DNA of 64,000 nucleotides, from positions 1 to 64,000 of the forward strand of contig NZ_VFWX01000022.1 of assembly GCF_006442965.1 (NCBI RefSeq). Reading direction: 5' to 3'. Source of the DNA: Mesorhizobium sp. CU3. Lineage in GTDB: Bacteria > Pseudomonadota > Alphaproteobacteria > Rhizobiales > Rhizobiaceae. Below are positions 33,193-41,618 of this stretch, piece after piece. Position numbers and translations under genes: made by a program. Under the pieces are notes generated by a model. That model saw nothing but the letters and a program-made list of their open reading frames with translations. It was not told where the DNA came from and searched no databases. Positions within the stretch are counted from its first letter, which is position 1, and every line of letters begins with the position of its first letter.

Positions 33193-33981
33193 ATGGGTTC
33201 CCTGTCTTCGAAGAATGCGCTCGTCACCGGCTCGACCAGCGGTATCGGCCTGGCAATCGCCCGCGCCTTCGCCGCCGAGGGCGCCAACGTCACCATCAAC
33301 GGCCTGGGCGACGCCGCGGCGATCGAGCAGGAGCGCGCCGGCATCGAGAAGGATTTCGGCGTCAAGTGCCGCTATTCCGATGCCAACATGATGGACGGCG
33401 CCGCCGTCACCGCCATGATCCACGATGCGGAGGCCGCCTTGGGCAGCCTCGACATCCTGGTCAACAATGCCGGCATCCAGCATGTCGCGCCGATCGAGGA
33501 GTTTCCCGACGACAAGTGGGAGGCGATCATCCGCATCAACCTTCTGGCCGCCTTCTACGCCATCAAGGCGGTGGTGCCCGGCATGAAGAGCCGCAAATGG
33601 GGCCGCATCATAAACACGGCTTCGGCGCATGCGCTGGTCGCTTCGCCGTTCAAGTCGGCCTATGTCTCGGCCAAGCACGGCATTGCCGGCCTGACCAAGA
33701 CGGTGGCGCTGGAAGTGGCGCAAAACGGCATCACCGTGAACGCCATCGCGCCCGGCTATGTCTGGACGCCGCTGGTCGAAAAGCAGATCCCCGACACGAT
33801 GAAGGCGCGCGGCATGACCGAGGAGCAGGTCAAGCACGACGTGCTCTTGGCCGCGCAGCCGACCAAGGAGTTCGTCACCGTCGAGGAACTGGCCGCGCTG
33901 GCGCTGTTCCTGTGCTCAGACGCCGCCAGGCAGATCACAGGCACGACGCTGCCGATGGATGGCGGCTGGACGGCGCAGTAA
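33193..33981 (+). CDS. bdhA: 3-hydroxybutyrate dehydrogenase (SDR family)
   Basis: The 262-residue protein has a short-chain-dehydrogenase cofactor motif TGSTSGIGLAIA, NNAGIQHV, catalytic SAHALVASPFKSAYVSAKHG (Ser, Tyr-x3-Lys), and the ending TGTTLPMDGGWTAQ typical of BdhA. It converts (R)-3-hydroxybutyrate to acetoacetate with NAD. Together with the divergent decarboxylase and patatin it makes a ketone-body or PHB-breakdown locus. Confidence 0.92.
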   Translation: MGSLSSKNALVTGSTSGIGLAIARAFAAEGANVTINGLGDAAAIEQERAGIEKDFGVKCRYSDANMMDGAAVTAMIHDAEAALGSLDILVNNAGIQHVAPIEEFPDDKWEAIIRINLLAAFYAIKAVVPGMKSRKWGRIINTASAHALVASPFKSAYVSAKHGIAGLTKTVALEVAQNGITVNAIAPGYVWTPLVEKQIPDTMKARGMTEEQVKHDVLLAAQPTKEFVTVEELAALALFLCSDAARQITGTTLPMDGGWTAQ

Positions 33982-34002
33982 AGCGCGGCTTCCCGAACGC
34001 AA

Positions 34003-34341
34003 TCAGGACAGGTTGTACATCAGGTGTCCGGTCCACCAGCCCGAATTGCTGGTGAAGCGGATGAGCAGCAGGCCGATGCCGGAAATCAGCGCCGCCCAGT
34101 AAAGCGGCGTGCCGACCTTCCAACGGTCGTCGTCGGGCGCCTGTTGTTGAAGACTGCGCCCGGTGCCGATGAGGCCGACGAGCAGGCCGATGTTCAGCAC
34201 GATGTCGAGAATGACGGAGCCCCGGCTATCATATTCATGCGAGGGTATGCATAGGCGGTAGACGAAGGTGACGATCAAAAGGGCGGCGATCACCCTGAGT
34301 GTCGTCCAAGGCAAAGGCTTGCTTGAGCTCATATCCGGCAT
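34003..34341 (-). CDS. Small three-pass membrane protein
   Basis: The 112-residue protein has three hydrophobic helices (TLRVIAALLIVTFVYRLCI; SVILDIVLNIGLLVGLIGTG; LYWAALISGIGLLLIRFT) and a hydrophilic loop with DDDRWK between the second and third. I chose ATG 34341, with GGAGGGGG just before. Family not recognised. It is convergent with bdhA. Confidence 0.65.
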   Translation of the reverse strand: MPDMSSSKPLPWTTLRVIAALLIVTFVYRLCIPSHEYDSRGSVILDIVLNIGLLVGLIGTGRSLQQQAPDDDRWKVGTPLYWAALISGIGLLLIRFTSNSGWWTGHLMYNLS

Positions 34342-34684
34342 GGTCCCCCTCCGCTGAAAGCCGGATGGACTGATACCATGCGCCTGGCCGACCCAGCGTG
34401 AGCCGGATAACAAAATCCGGCGCAACCGAGCTCAATCGCCACGGATGCGATCACTTTAGCGTGAGCAAGAAAATTCCGCCGGCCGGGAATAAATGGCGGG
34501 GTCCGCCGGTCTTCAGGGCATGCGCCGTATCGAGCGCAGCAGCAGGAGACCCAGCATGAAGCGGCATGAAGACAGACTGATCGCGACCGAAGAGGGCGAA
34601 GGTATCAGCCGCCGCCGTCCTTCGGAGCGGGCGACCTGGGCGCATCTTTTCTGGGCCATACCACCGCGCCGCCGGCCCTGATCC
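34342..34684. other. Intergenic region upstream of the sigma factor, no firm gene
   Basis: A 41-codon frame at about 34556-34681 (MKRHEDRLIATEEGEG...) has an AGGAG box but an arginine-rich end and no recognisable features. I do not call it as a gene. Promoters for the membrane protein and for the sigma-factor operon are expected here. Confidence 0.4.
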
Positions 34685-34894
34685 GTGCCGATCGCAACCA
34701 TCGAGACCTACGACCATGACGGCGAGCATCCCATTGCAGCCAGCGATGCGCCGTTCGCTTCCGAGGCGCGCCTTGCTTACCAGACACTTGACTCCGGTGA
34801 CCCCAATGCCTTCACCTCCCCCGAAGCAGGCGCCGTCGCCTGCGGTCGCAATCTTCGCCCGCACGGACAGGGACAGGTCGCCGCCATCCGGTGA
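34685..34894 (+). CDS. Possible 69-residue small protein before the sigma factor
   Basis: A GTG-started frame has plausible residue composition (IETYDHDGEHPIAASDAPFA) and GC-rich third positions, but no ribosome site and no recognised family. It ends 46 bases before the sigma-factor start. It may be a real short leader gene or a remnant of an older N-terminus. Confidence 0.25.
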   Translation: MPIATIETYDHDGEHPIAASDAPFASEARLAYQTLDSGDPNAFTSPEAGAVACGRNLRPHGQGQVAAIR

Positions 34895-34940
34895 GGGTGG
34901 CCGCAAATCCCTTTCGGGAGCGCCTGGCGGTGGAACGGTG

Positions 34941-35480
34941 TTGAGCGAAAAGGTCCTGGCCGCGCGTTTTGCCGAAGTGGTGCTGCCGCATCTCGGCGAC
35001 GCGCTGTCGCTCGCGCGCTGGCTGACCGGCAACACCGCCGATGCCGAGGATGTCGTGCAGGAAGCCTGCCTCAAGGCGCATGCCGGCATTGCCGGCTTTG
35101 CCGGCGGCAATGCGCGCGCCTGGCTGCTCACCATCGTGCGCAACGCCTCCTATACGTGGATGGCGCGCAACCGTCCGCGCAGCGTCGTCGCCGTCGGCGA
35201 TCTTGGCGATCTCGACGATGTGTCGCCGCCGCCCGACAATGACGCGGACAGTCCGGAAGCGGCGCTGATCGCCAAGGCGAATTCGGCTGCCGTGGAAGCG
35301 GCAATCGCAAGACTGCCGCAAGCTTTCCGCGAGACGCTGGTGCTGCGCGACATGAACGGCCTCAGCTACCGCGAGATCGCCGCGATGCTCGGCGTGCCGC
35401 AAGGCACGGTGATGTCGCGGCTGGCACGCGCCCGCGGCCTGCTGATAAGCGAACTTGGAGGGCGCCATGAGCCCGCTTGA
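34941..35480 (+). CDS. ECF-type RNA polymerase sigma factor
   Basis: The 179-residue protein has region 2 (FAEVVLPHLGDALSLARWLTGNTADAEDVVQEACLKAHAGI) and region 4 (AIARLPQAFRETLVLRDMNGLSYREIAAMLGVPQGTVMSRLARAR). The start is probably TTG 34941 (reads MSEKVLAARF), with GGTGGA seven bases upstream; GTG 34938 and ATG 34716 are alternatives. It overlaps the anti-sigma gene by 14 bases, the usual arrangement for coupled synthesis. Confidence 0.85.
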   Translation: MSEKVLAARFAEVVLPHLGDALSLARWLTGNTADAEDVVQEACLKAHAGIAGFAGGNARAWLLTIVRNASYTWMARNRPRSVVAVGDLGDLDDVSPPPDNDADSPEAALIAKANSAAVEAAIARLPQAFRETLVLRDMNGLSYREIAAMLGVPQGTVMSRLARARGLLISELGGRHEPA

Positions 35481-36387
35481 AAATGGCCCGCACGAGGACG
35501 GATTGCCGCAAGACCCGCAGGATATGAAGTTGATGATCCACGCCCTTGTCGATGGCGAGCTCGACGCCGCGGCAGCGCTCGCCGTCGAGCGCCGCATGGC
35601 CGCCGATCCGGAACTGGCCGCCGAGCATGCGCGGCTCGTCGCTCTGCGCGGCGCGCTTGCTAACGTGCCGCGCCCCGCCGTCAGCGACGATTTCCTGGCG
35701 CGCATCGCGGCGATCGCCGAGGTGAAGGGAGCCGATGAGGCGGAGCAGACCGGCGCCGTGAAGGTGGATGCGTCCACGCCGCCGCAACAGCAGCAAGGCC
35801 AGGTCATTGCGATACGGCCGCGCGCGCCGCGCTGGTTGAACTCCTTCGATTGGCGCCAGATGGCGGCCTCGATCGTGCTCACGGCGTTGCTGGCCAGCGG
35901 CGCAACGCAATGGCTGACGACGGCGGACAATGGCTCCGACAGTTTTGCCGTCGCCGTCGCCAACGGCCATCGCCGCAGCCTGCTTGCGGCAACCCCGGTC
36001 GACATCGTCTCGTCCGACCGCCACACGGTGAAGCCATGGCTCGACGGCCGCATCGGTGTGTCGCCGCCGGCGCCCGACATGGCCAAGGACGGCTATGCGC
36101 TGCTCGGCGGACGCGTCGAGGTGATCGGCGACAGGCCGATGCCGGCGCTGGTCTATCGCCACCACGAGCATCTGATCACGCTGGTGGCGGCGCCGCGTCA
36201 GAACGAGGCGAAATCGATGCCGGTGGCCGACGATCTTTCGGCCGGCGGCTTCCTGCTCGTGCACTGGACCGACGACGCCTTTTCCTACTGGGCGATCTCG
36301 GATGCAGACCGGCAGGCGCTGGACGACTTCGTCTCCCGCTTCCGCGCGGCGATCATCGCCAATCCGGCAGCGGGTAGCCCCGGTTAG
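35467..36387 (+). CDS. Anti-sigma factor (membrane-anchored)
   Basis: The 306-residue protein starts at ATG 35467 after GGAGGG. The N-terminal part (MKLMIHALVDGELDAAAALAVERRMAADPELAAEHARLVALRGAL) is the usual anti-sigma helical domain but lacks a clear H-x3-C-x2-C zinc motif. A transmembrane helix lies near residue 140 (MAASIVLTALLASGATQWL), and the C-terminal part would be periplasmic. It would hold the sigma factor inactive until a periplasmic or cytosolic cue. The target genes are not visible here. Confidence 0.8.
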   Translation: MSPLENGPHEDGLPQDPQDMKLMIHALVDGELDAAAALAVERRMAADPELAAEHARLVALRGALANVPRPAVSDDFLARIAAIAEVKGADEAEQTGAVKVDASTPPQQQQGQVIAIRPRAPRWLNSFDWRQMAASIVLTALLASGATQWLTTADNGSDSFAVAVANGHRRSLLAATPVDIVSSDRHTVKPWLDGRIGVSPPAPDMAKDGYALLGGRVEVIGDRPMPALVYRHHEHLITLVAAPRQNEAKSMPVADDLSAGGFLLVHWTDDAFSYWAISDADRQALDDFVSRFRAAIIANPAAGSPG

Positions 36388-36566
36388 GGGAGGGAACTTT
36401 CTCGCCGCTATTTTGAGGCCGACAAGCTGGTTGGCCGAAAGGCAGATGCCTGTCCGTCCGGGACAATAGCGCCACAGCACCGCCTGGCCCCTCGGCACAC
36501 AAGTGATAAGTCAAGATTGACTTTGGTATGTTATACACGCCGCGTTCTCGGGGCGGATACGAGCCG

Positions 36567-37457
36567 ATGGATCAGGAAAGAGTTCTAGCAGCAGTCCTCT
36601 TGGCTGATGTCGCGGGCAGCGTGCCGCTCTATGAGCGCATCGGCGACGATGCCGCGCTGCAACAGATTTCTGATTGCCTCGATGCGATCCGCGAGATCGT
36701 CGCCCGGAACGGCGGCGACTTCATTTACTCGAAGGGCGATGATGTGCTCAGCCTGTTCGAGAGTTCGGAGGCGGCGCTGATGGCCGTCTGCGAAATCAGC
36801 CATCAACTGCCGAAAGAACCTTTGATCGCACGGATCGGATTGCATTTCGGCCCGGTCATCCGCGCGCGGGGCGCGGTATTCGGCGACGTCGTCAATGTCA
36901 CAGCAAGGTTGTCCAGCACGGCCAACCCCGGGGAGGTCCTGATCAGCCAGAGCTTCTTCGAAGCCCTTTCCGCGGGCAGCCGCAGTAGCTTGCGGCTCCT
37001 CGACAAGATGGCTTTCAAGGGAAAGCAGGAACTCTTCGATGTCTATACGCTGAGGAGCGATGATGGGGTCCTCAGTACGCACATCGCCGACCGGGGCACC
37101 TTTGTCGACAGGCGCTCCGCCCTGCCGCCGCAGATCAATCTGGTCATCCGCTATGAAGATCAGATGCGATCCTGCGCAAACAACGAATTGGTGACGATCG
37201 GCCGATCTCCGGAGTGCGATATCGTAATCCAGCGGCCCTGGGTCTCGAGGCACCACGCGAGCTTCAACATTTCGAACGGCAAGGCCCGGCTTATCGAGCG
37301 AAGCTCGTCGGGCACATTTGTGTCGATGGCATCCGGCCACGAGGTATTCGTGCGCCGCGAAGATATCCTTCTCTTCGGTTCCGGCGTCATCTCGCCAGGG
37401 CGCAGATCGTTCCTCGGCGACGCCCAGGTCCTTCACTACGAAATTGTCTCAAGCTGA
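36567..37457 (+). CDS. Class III adenylate/guanylate cyclase fused to an FHA domain
   Basis: The 296-residue protein has a cyclase domain (about 5-165) with metal-binding Asp in LADVAGS, substrate/metal residues in YSKGDDVLSLF, and the transition-state segment GDVVNVTARLSS. An FHA domain (about 195-295) follows, with GRSPECDIVIQRPWVSRHHASF. The catalytic residues look complete. FHA domains bind phosphothreonine, so activity or placement may follow a Ser/Thr kinase signal. ATG 36528 is an alternative start that adds 13 residues. Confidence 0.85.
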   Translation: MDQERVLAAVLLADVAGSVPLYERIGDDAALQQISDCLDAIREIVARNGGDFIYSKGDDVLSLFESSEAALMAVCEISHQLPKEPLIARIGLHFGPVIRARGAVFGDVVNVTARLSSTANPGEVLISQSFFEALSAGSRSSLRLLDKMAFKGKQELFDVYTLRSDDGVLSTHIADRGTFVDRRSALPPQINLVIRYEDQMRSCANNELVTIGRSPECDIVIQRPWVSRHHASFNISNGKARLIERSSSGTFVSMASGHEVFVRREDILLFGSGVISPGRRSFLGDAQVLHYEIVSS

Positions 37458-37480
37458 ACCGCTGCATCCCCTGAAGGAAA

Positions 37481-37557
37481 TGGTGATCCCGACAGGAATC
37501 GAACCTGTGACCTACAGATTAGGAATCTGCCGCTCTATCCTACTGAGCTACGGGACC
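37481..37557 (-). tRNA. tRNA-Arg (anticodon CCT)
   Basis: Reverse-complement reading gives an acceptor stem GGTCCCG / CGGGATC (one G-U pair), D-arm TAGCTCAGTAGGATAGAGC, anticodon arm GCAGA-TTCCTAA-TCTGT, T-arm ACAGG-TTCGATT-CCTGT, discriminator A and encoded CCA. The loop puts CCT at positions 34-36, decoding AGG arginine codons. Confidence 0.93.
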
Positions 37558-37669
37558 ACGCGGCCCGACACATAAACGCTTCGGGCCGGTTCGCCAAGGG
37601 GAGTCTGAAACCCGATCGGGCGGCCGTCTTTCAACACGCGGCCGCCCTTGGTTGCCAGGCCCGCGCCGC

Positions 37670-38845
37670 TCAGGCCGCCAGCGCGGTTTCGGCCAGCTTC
37701 ACCCAATAGCTCATGCCGTGCGGGATGACCTCGTCGTTGAAGTCGTAGGCCGGGTGGTGCAGGCCGGCGGTGTCGCCGTTGCCGATGAAGATGAAGGCGC
37801 CGGGGCGGGCTTCCAGCATGTAGGAAAAGTCCTCGCCGCCCATCACCGGCTGGATGGCGCGGTGGACATGGTTGTCGCCGGCGACGCCGGCGGCGATGTC
37901 GCCGGCAAAGACCGTCTCCTCGGCATGGTTGAAGGTGACGGGGTAATTGGCGTCGTAGTCGACCTCGATGGTGGCGCCGAAGGCGGTGGCGATGCCGGCG
38001 CAGATGGCGCGCATGCGCTCTTCCGCCTTCTTGGCGACGTCCTTCTTCAGCGTGCGCACCGTCCCGGCGATCTCGGCGCTTTCGGGGATGACATTGTAGG
38101 CGTCGCCGGCATGGAATTTCGTCACGGAGACGACCACGGCCTCGACCGGGTCGGTGGTGCGCGAGGCGATCGTCTGCAGCGCCACGACCAGCTGGCTGGC
38201 GATGACGATCGGGTCGATCGTGCCATGCGGCATCGCCGCATGGCCGCCGCGGCCCTTGACGGTGATGGTGAATTCGGCGGTCGCGGCCATGATCGGGCCG
38301 GGCTTGATGGCGAATTGGCCGACGGGCAGTCCAGGCATGTTGTGCATGCCGAACACTTTGGCGATGCCGAAGCGCTCCATCATGCCGTCCTTGACCATCT
38401 CGTTGCCGCCGCCGCCGCCTTCCTCGGCCGGCTGGAAGATCACCGCCACGGTGCCGGCGAAGTTGCGCGTCTCGGCGAGATATTTGGCCGCACCCAGAAG
38501 CATCGCGGTGTGGCCGTCATGGCCGCAGGCATGCATCTTGCCGGATACCGTCGAGGCCCAGGGCTTGCCGGTGATCTCTTCGATAGGCAGCGCATCCATG
38601 TCGGCGCGCAGACCGATGGCCGGGCCGTCGCCCTTGCGCCCATGGATGACGCCGACGATGCCGGTCTTGCCGAGCCCTCTCACCACCTCGTCGCAGCCGA
38701 AGGCCTTCAGCTTTTCGGCAACGAAGTCGGCGGTCTGGAAGACGTCGAAATTCAGCTCCGGTGTCTGGTGCAGGTGTCGTCGCCAGCCGGCGACTTCTTC
38801 CTGCATTTCCGCGGCGCGGTTCAGAATCGGCATTTTTTCGTCCAT
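37670..38845 (-). CDS. M20-family amidohydrolase (hippurate hydrolase-like)
   Basis: The 391-residue protein has LRADMDALPI, MHACGHDGHTAMLLGAAKYL with metal-binding Cys-x-His, QPAEEGGGGGNEMV, and HRAIQPVMGGEDFSYML at the C-terminus. These are metal ligands of the M20D amidohydrolases, which release amino acids from N-acyl or auxin-like conjugates. The dimerisation (lid) domain lies between about residues 185 and 300. ATG 38833 is an alternative start. It is divergent from the carboxypeptidase gene at 39063. Confidence 0.9.
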   Translation of the reverse strand: MDEKMPILNRAAEMQEEVAGWRRHLHQTPELNFDVFQTADFVAEKLKAFGCDEVVRGLGKTGIVGVIHGRKGDGPAIGLRADMDALPIEEITGKPWASTVSGKMHACGHDGHTAMLLGAAKYLAETRNFAGTVAVIFQPAEEGGGGGNEMVKDGMMERFGIAKVFGMHNMPGLPVGQFAIKPGPIMAATAEFTITVKGRGGHAAMPHGTIDPIVIASQLVVALQTIASRTTDPVEAVVVSVTKFHAGDAYNVIPESAEIAGTVRTLKKDVAKKAEERMRAICAGIATAFGATIEVDYDANYPVTFNHAEETVFAGDIAAGVAGDNHVHRAIQPVMGGEDFSYMLEARPGAFIFIGNGDTAGLHHPAYDFNDEVIPHGMSYWVKLAETALAA

Positions 38846-39062
38846 TTCCTGGTTGGGGCGGCGGTTCAGACCCGCTGCTCAGCAATCATGATTTTCAATT
38901 GTGAATGTCTGGCATTTTGCCATTTTGGCGTCACATAGGGTAAATAGCACCGCAAGCATGCGGTCCGGAGTCGAGGGACTGGCCGCATTGTGTTGGCGAC
39001 CGCGTAACGAAATCTTACGGACCCAGCAGCGATTACGGCAAGAGGCGATTTCGGATTTGATC

Positions 39063-40235
39063 ATGCGGCAGAGGCATTTCCTCAACCTATTGCTGGCAGG
39101 CGCGCTGGCGCTTCCGGCATTTGCCGGCGCTGTCCGCGCCAATCCGGTGGTGCTGTTCGATCTGAAGAGTGGCTCCATTTTGGAGCATCAGGACGCCTTC
39201 AAGCGCTGGTATCCGGCCTCGCTCAGCAAGCTGATGACGGCCTACGTCACCTTCCGCGCCATCCAGGCCGGCGAGGTCGCGCTCGATTCGCCGATCAAGG
39301 TGACAAAGCATTCGGCCGGCGAGCCGCCGAGCAAGATGGGCTTCAAGCCCGGCTCGGTGATGCGGCTCGACAATGCGCTGAAGATGATGCTGGTCAAATC
39401 GGCCAATGATATCGCCATGGCGGTGGGCGAGAATATCGGCGGCTCGCAGGCGGCCTTCGCCGACCGCATGAATGCCGAGGCGGCACGGCTCGGCATGGTC
39501 GGCACGCATTTCGTCAACCCGAACGGGCTCTATTCGCCGGAGCAATACACCACGGCCCGCGACCTTGCCGTGCTGGTGACGGCGCTGCGCAGCGATTTCC
39601 CGCAATATGCGCCGTGGTTCTCGATCGAAGGGCTGGCTGTCGGCAAGAAGGCGATCCCCAACTACAACCTGTTGATCGGCCGCTATCCCGGCGCCGACGG
39701 CATGAAGACCGGCTTCGTCTGCTCGTCCGGCTTCAACATGATCGGCTCGGCGACGCGCAACGGCCGCACGCTGGTGGCCGTGGTGCTCGGCGAGAAATCG
39801 GCCGTCAGCCGCGCCGAGACGGCGGCAAAGCTGCTCGACCAGGGGTTCGACACGCCGGCGGCGGGTTCGACGACGCTGGCGGCGCTGAAGCCCTATGGGG
39901 ACACGCTGTCGCCCAACGACATGCAAGACGAGATCTGCAAGAAGAAGCCGAAAGAGGAGCAGTCCGAGGCAGCCCCCGAGGTCGCCGCCAAGGATAAGCC
40001 GAAGTCGCCTTACCAGGTGAAGCTCGACCATCCGACGCTGATCGCGGTCGGGCTCGGCGGCGCTACCGGTCCGGCGCCGAAGGCTTTCGTCGACCAGACC
40101 GACCAGAACTATGCCGATGTGCCGCTGCCGAGCTGGCGGCCCGACAGACCGGCGCCGACCGGCGCCGAGCCGCTGGCGACCGGAACGGCCAATGCCGCCG
40201 CGCAGGGCGACCAGCCGGTCAAGGCGGCGAACTAG
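39063..40235 (+). CDS. D-alanyl-D-alanine carboxypeptidase (penicillin-binding protein, class C low-molecular-mass)
   Basis: The 390-residue secreted protein has a signal peptide (MRQRHFLNLLLAGALALPAFAGAVRA). Penicillin-binding motifs are complete: SLSK (Ser-x-x-Lys), SAN, and KTG in DGMKTGFVCSSG. After the catalytic domain comes a long Ala/Pro/Lys-rich C-terminal tail in place of a clear amphipathic membrane anchor. It trims D-Ala from peptidoglycan pentapeptides in the periplasm. The COG0523 gene follows after four bases. Confidence 0.92.
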   Translation: MRQRHFLNLLLAGALALPAFAGAVRANPVVLFDLKSGSILEHQDAFKRWYPASLSKLMTAYVTFRAIQAGEVALDSPIKVTKHSAGEPPSKMGFKPGSVMRLDNALKMMLVKSANDIAMAVGENIGGSQAAFADRMNAEAARLGMVGTHFVNPNGLYSPEQYTTARDLAVLVTALRSDFPQYAPWFSIEGLAVGKKAIPNYNLLIGRYPGADGMKTGFVCSSGFNMIGSATRNGRTLVAVVLGEKSAVSRAETAAKLLDQGFDTPAAGSTTLAALKPYGDTLSPNDMQDEICKKKPKEEQSEAAPEVAAKDKPKSPYQVKLDHPTLIAVGLGGATGPAPKAFVDQTDQNYADVPLPSWRPDRPAPTGAEPLATGTANAAAQGDQPVKAAN

Positions 40236-40239
40236 GCTC

Positions 40240-41352
40240 GTGGCAGGCTTTCCGATCCCCGTCTCGGTGCTCACCGGTTTTCTCGGCGCCGGCAAGACGA
40301 CGCTGCTCAACCGGCTGCTGAAGGATCCGCAGCTAACCGACACGGCTGTCATCATCAACGAGTTCGGCGAGGTGGCGATCGACCATCTGCTGGTCGAGCA
40401 GGCTTCCGACGGCGTCATCCAGCTTTCCGACGGCTGCCTGTGCTGCACGGTGCGCGGCGACCTCGTCGACACGCTGGCCGACCTGGTCGACCGGCTGCAG
40501 ACTGGCCGCATCGAAAAGCTGGCGCGGGTTGTCGTCGAGACCACCGGCTTGGCCGATCCGGCGCCGGTGCTGCAATCGATCATGGCGCATCCGGCGCTGG
40601 TGCAGGCGTTCCGGCTCGATGGCGTCATTACAGTGGTCGATGCGGTCAACGGCGAAGCGACGCTCGACGCGCATGTCGAGGCTCTCAAGCAAGCCGCGGT
40701 CGCCGACCGCATCGTGCTGACCAAGACCGATCTGGCGGACGCGGCCGATATCGAAGCCTTGCGGACGCGGCTAAGGCAGGTCAATCCGGGCGCGGTGGTT
40801 CTCGGCGTCAACGATGCCAATGCTGCGGCGCTGTTCAATTGCGGTCTCTACAACCCCGAGACCAAAAGCGCCGACGTGCGGCGCTGGCTGGGCGAAGAAG
40901 CCGCGCATGATCATCACCATGATCACGGTCACCGCCACGATGACGGTCACGGTCATCACCACGGCCATGATCACCACCGCCACGATGCACGCGTGCGCTC
41001 GCATTCGCTGGTGCATGACGGACCGGTGCCGTTCTCGGCGATCGAGATGTTCCTCGACCTGCTGCGTTCCACGCATGGCGACAAGCTGTTGCGCATGAAA
41101 GGCGTCATCGAGCTGATGGAGGATCCGTCGCGCCCGCTGGTCATCCATGGCGTGCAGAAGATACTGCATCCGCCGGCGCGGCTGCCGGCCTGGCCGGATG
41201 GCCAGCGCGGCACGCGGCTGGTGCTGATCACGCTCGACATGCCGCAAGATTACATCCAGCGCCTGTTCGCAGCCTTCACCAACAAGCCGTCGATCGATAC
41301 GCCGGACCGCGCGGCGCTCGAGGCCAATCCGCTGGCTATCGCCGGGATGTAA
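40240..41352 (+). CDS. COG0523-family GTPase (CobW-like metallochaperone) with His-rich loop
   Basis: The 370-residue protein starts at GTG 40240, four bases after the carboxypeptidase stop. It has Walker A GFLGAGKTTLL, INEFGEVAIDH, the CLCC metal motif, ETTGLADP and the NKxD-like TKTDLAD. Between the GTPase and the C-terminal domain is a stretch rich in His and Asp (about residues 222-250) that should bind several zinc-like ions. These features fit zinc or other metal allocation more than cobalamin synthesis, since the cobalamin genes at 52 kb are separate. Confidence 0.9.
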   Translation: MAGFPIPVSVLTGFLGAGKTTLLNRLLKDPQLTDTAVIINEFGEVAIDHLLVEQASDGVIQLSDGCLCCTVRGDLVDTLADLVDRLQTGRIEKLARVVVETTGLADPAPVLQSIMAHPALVQAFRLDGVITVVDAVNGEATLDAHVEALKQAAVADRIVLTKTDLADAADIEALRTRLRQVNPGAVVLGVNDANAAALFNCGLYNPETKSADVRRWLGEEAAHDHHHDHGHRHDDGHGHHHGHDHHRHDARVRSHSLVHDGPVPFSAIEMFLDLLRSTHGDKLLRMKGVIELMEDPSRPLVIHGVQKILHPPARLPAWPDGQRGTRLVLITLDMPQDYIQRLFAAFTNKPSIDTPDRAALEANPLAIAGM

Positions 41353-41367
41353 CCAAACTCTGCTGGC

Positions 41368-41607
41368 TCAGGCCGCGCTGCCGCGTTCGACGAGGAAGCG
41401 GTGCCCGCCGGTCATTGCCGCCGTCTCGACCAACTGGTGGCCTGCATCGGCGCAAAAGGCCGGGATGTCGATGACCGCCAGCGGATCGGTGGTTTCCAGC
41501 CACAGCCTGCTGCCTGGCCGCATCGCCGCCAGCCGCCTGCGGGCCTTCAGCACCGGCAGCGGGCAGTTCAATCCCTTGAGATCGTAGGTGGCAGGCTGCT
41601 TTGCCAA
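41368..41607 (-). CDS. TusA-like sulfurtransferase
   Basis: The 79-residue protein has the TusA signature DLKGLNCPLPVLKARRRL, with the active-site Cys in CPxP. Family members carry sulfur as persulfide for tRNA thiolation, molybdenum cofactor or sulfur metabolism. It is complete and slightly short. It is convergent with the GTPase gene and lies just downstream of the L,D-transpeptidase gene. Confidence 0.9.
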   Translation of the reverse strand: MAKQPATYDLKGLNCPLPVLKARRRLAAMRPGSRLWLETTDPLAVIDIPAFCADAGHQLVETAAMTGGHRFLVERGSAA

Positions 41608-41618
41608 GCGGAGTGCTC

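Noticed and set aside
34554..34681. 41-codon frame with AGGAG box upstream of the sigma factor
   Set aside because: Arginine- and proline-rich end and no recognisable feature; too weak to call.
37481..37557. tRNA gene as an integration site for an island
   Set aside because: No integrase or direct repeat of the tRNA 3' end was seen on either side in the window.
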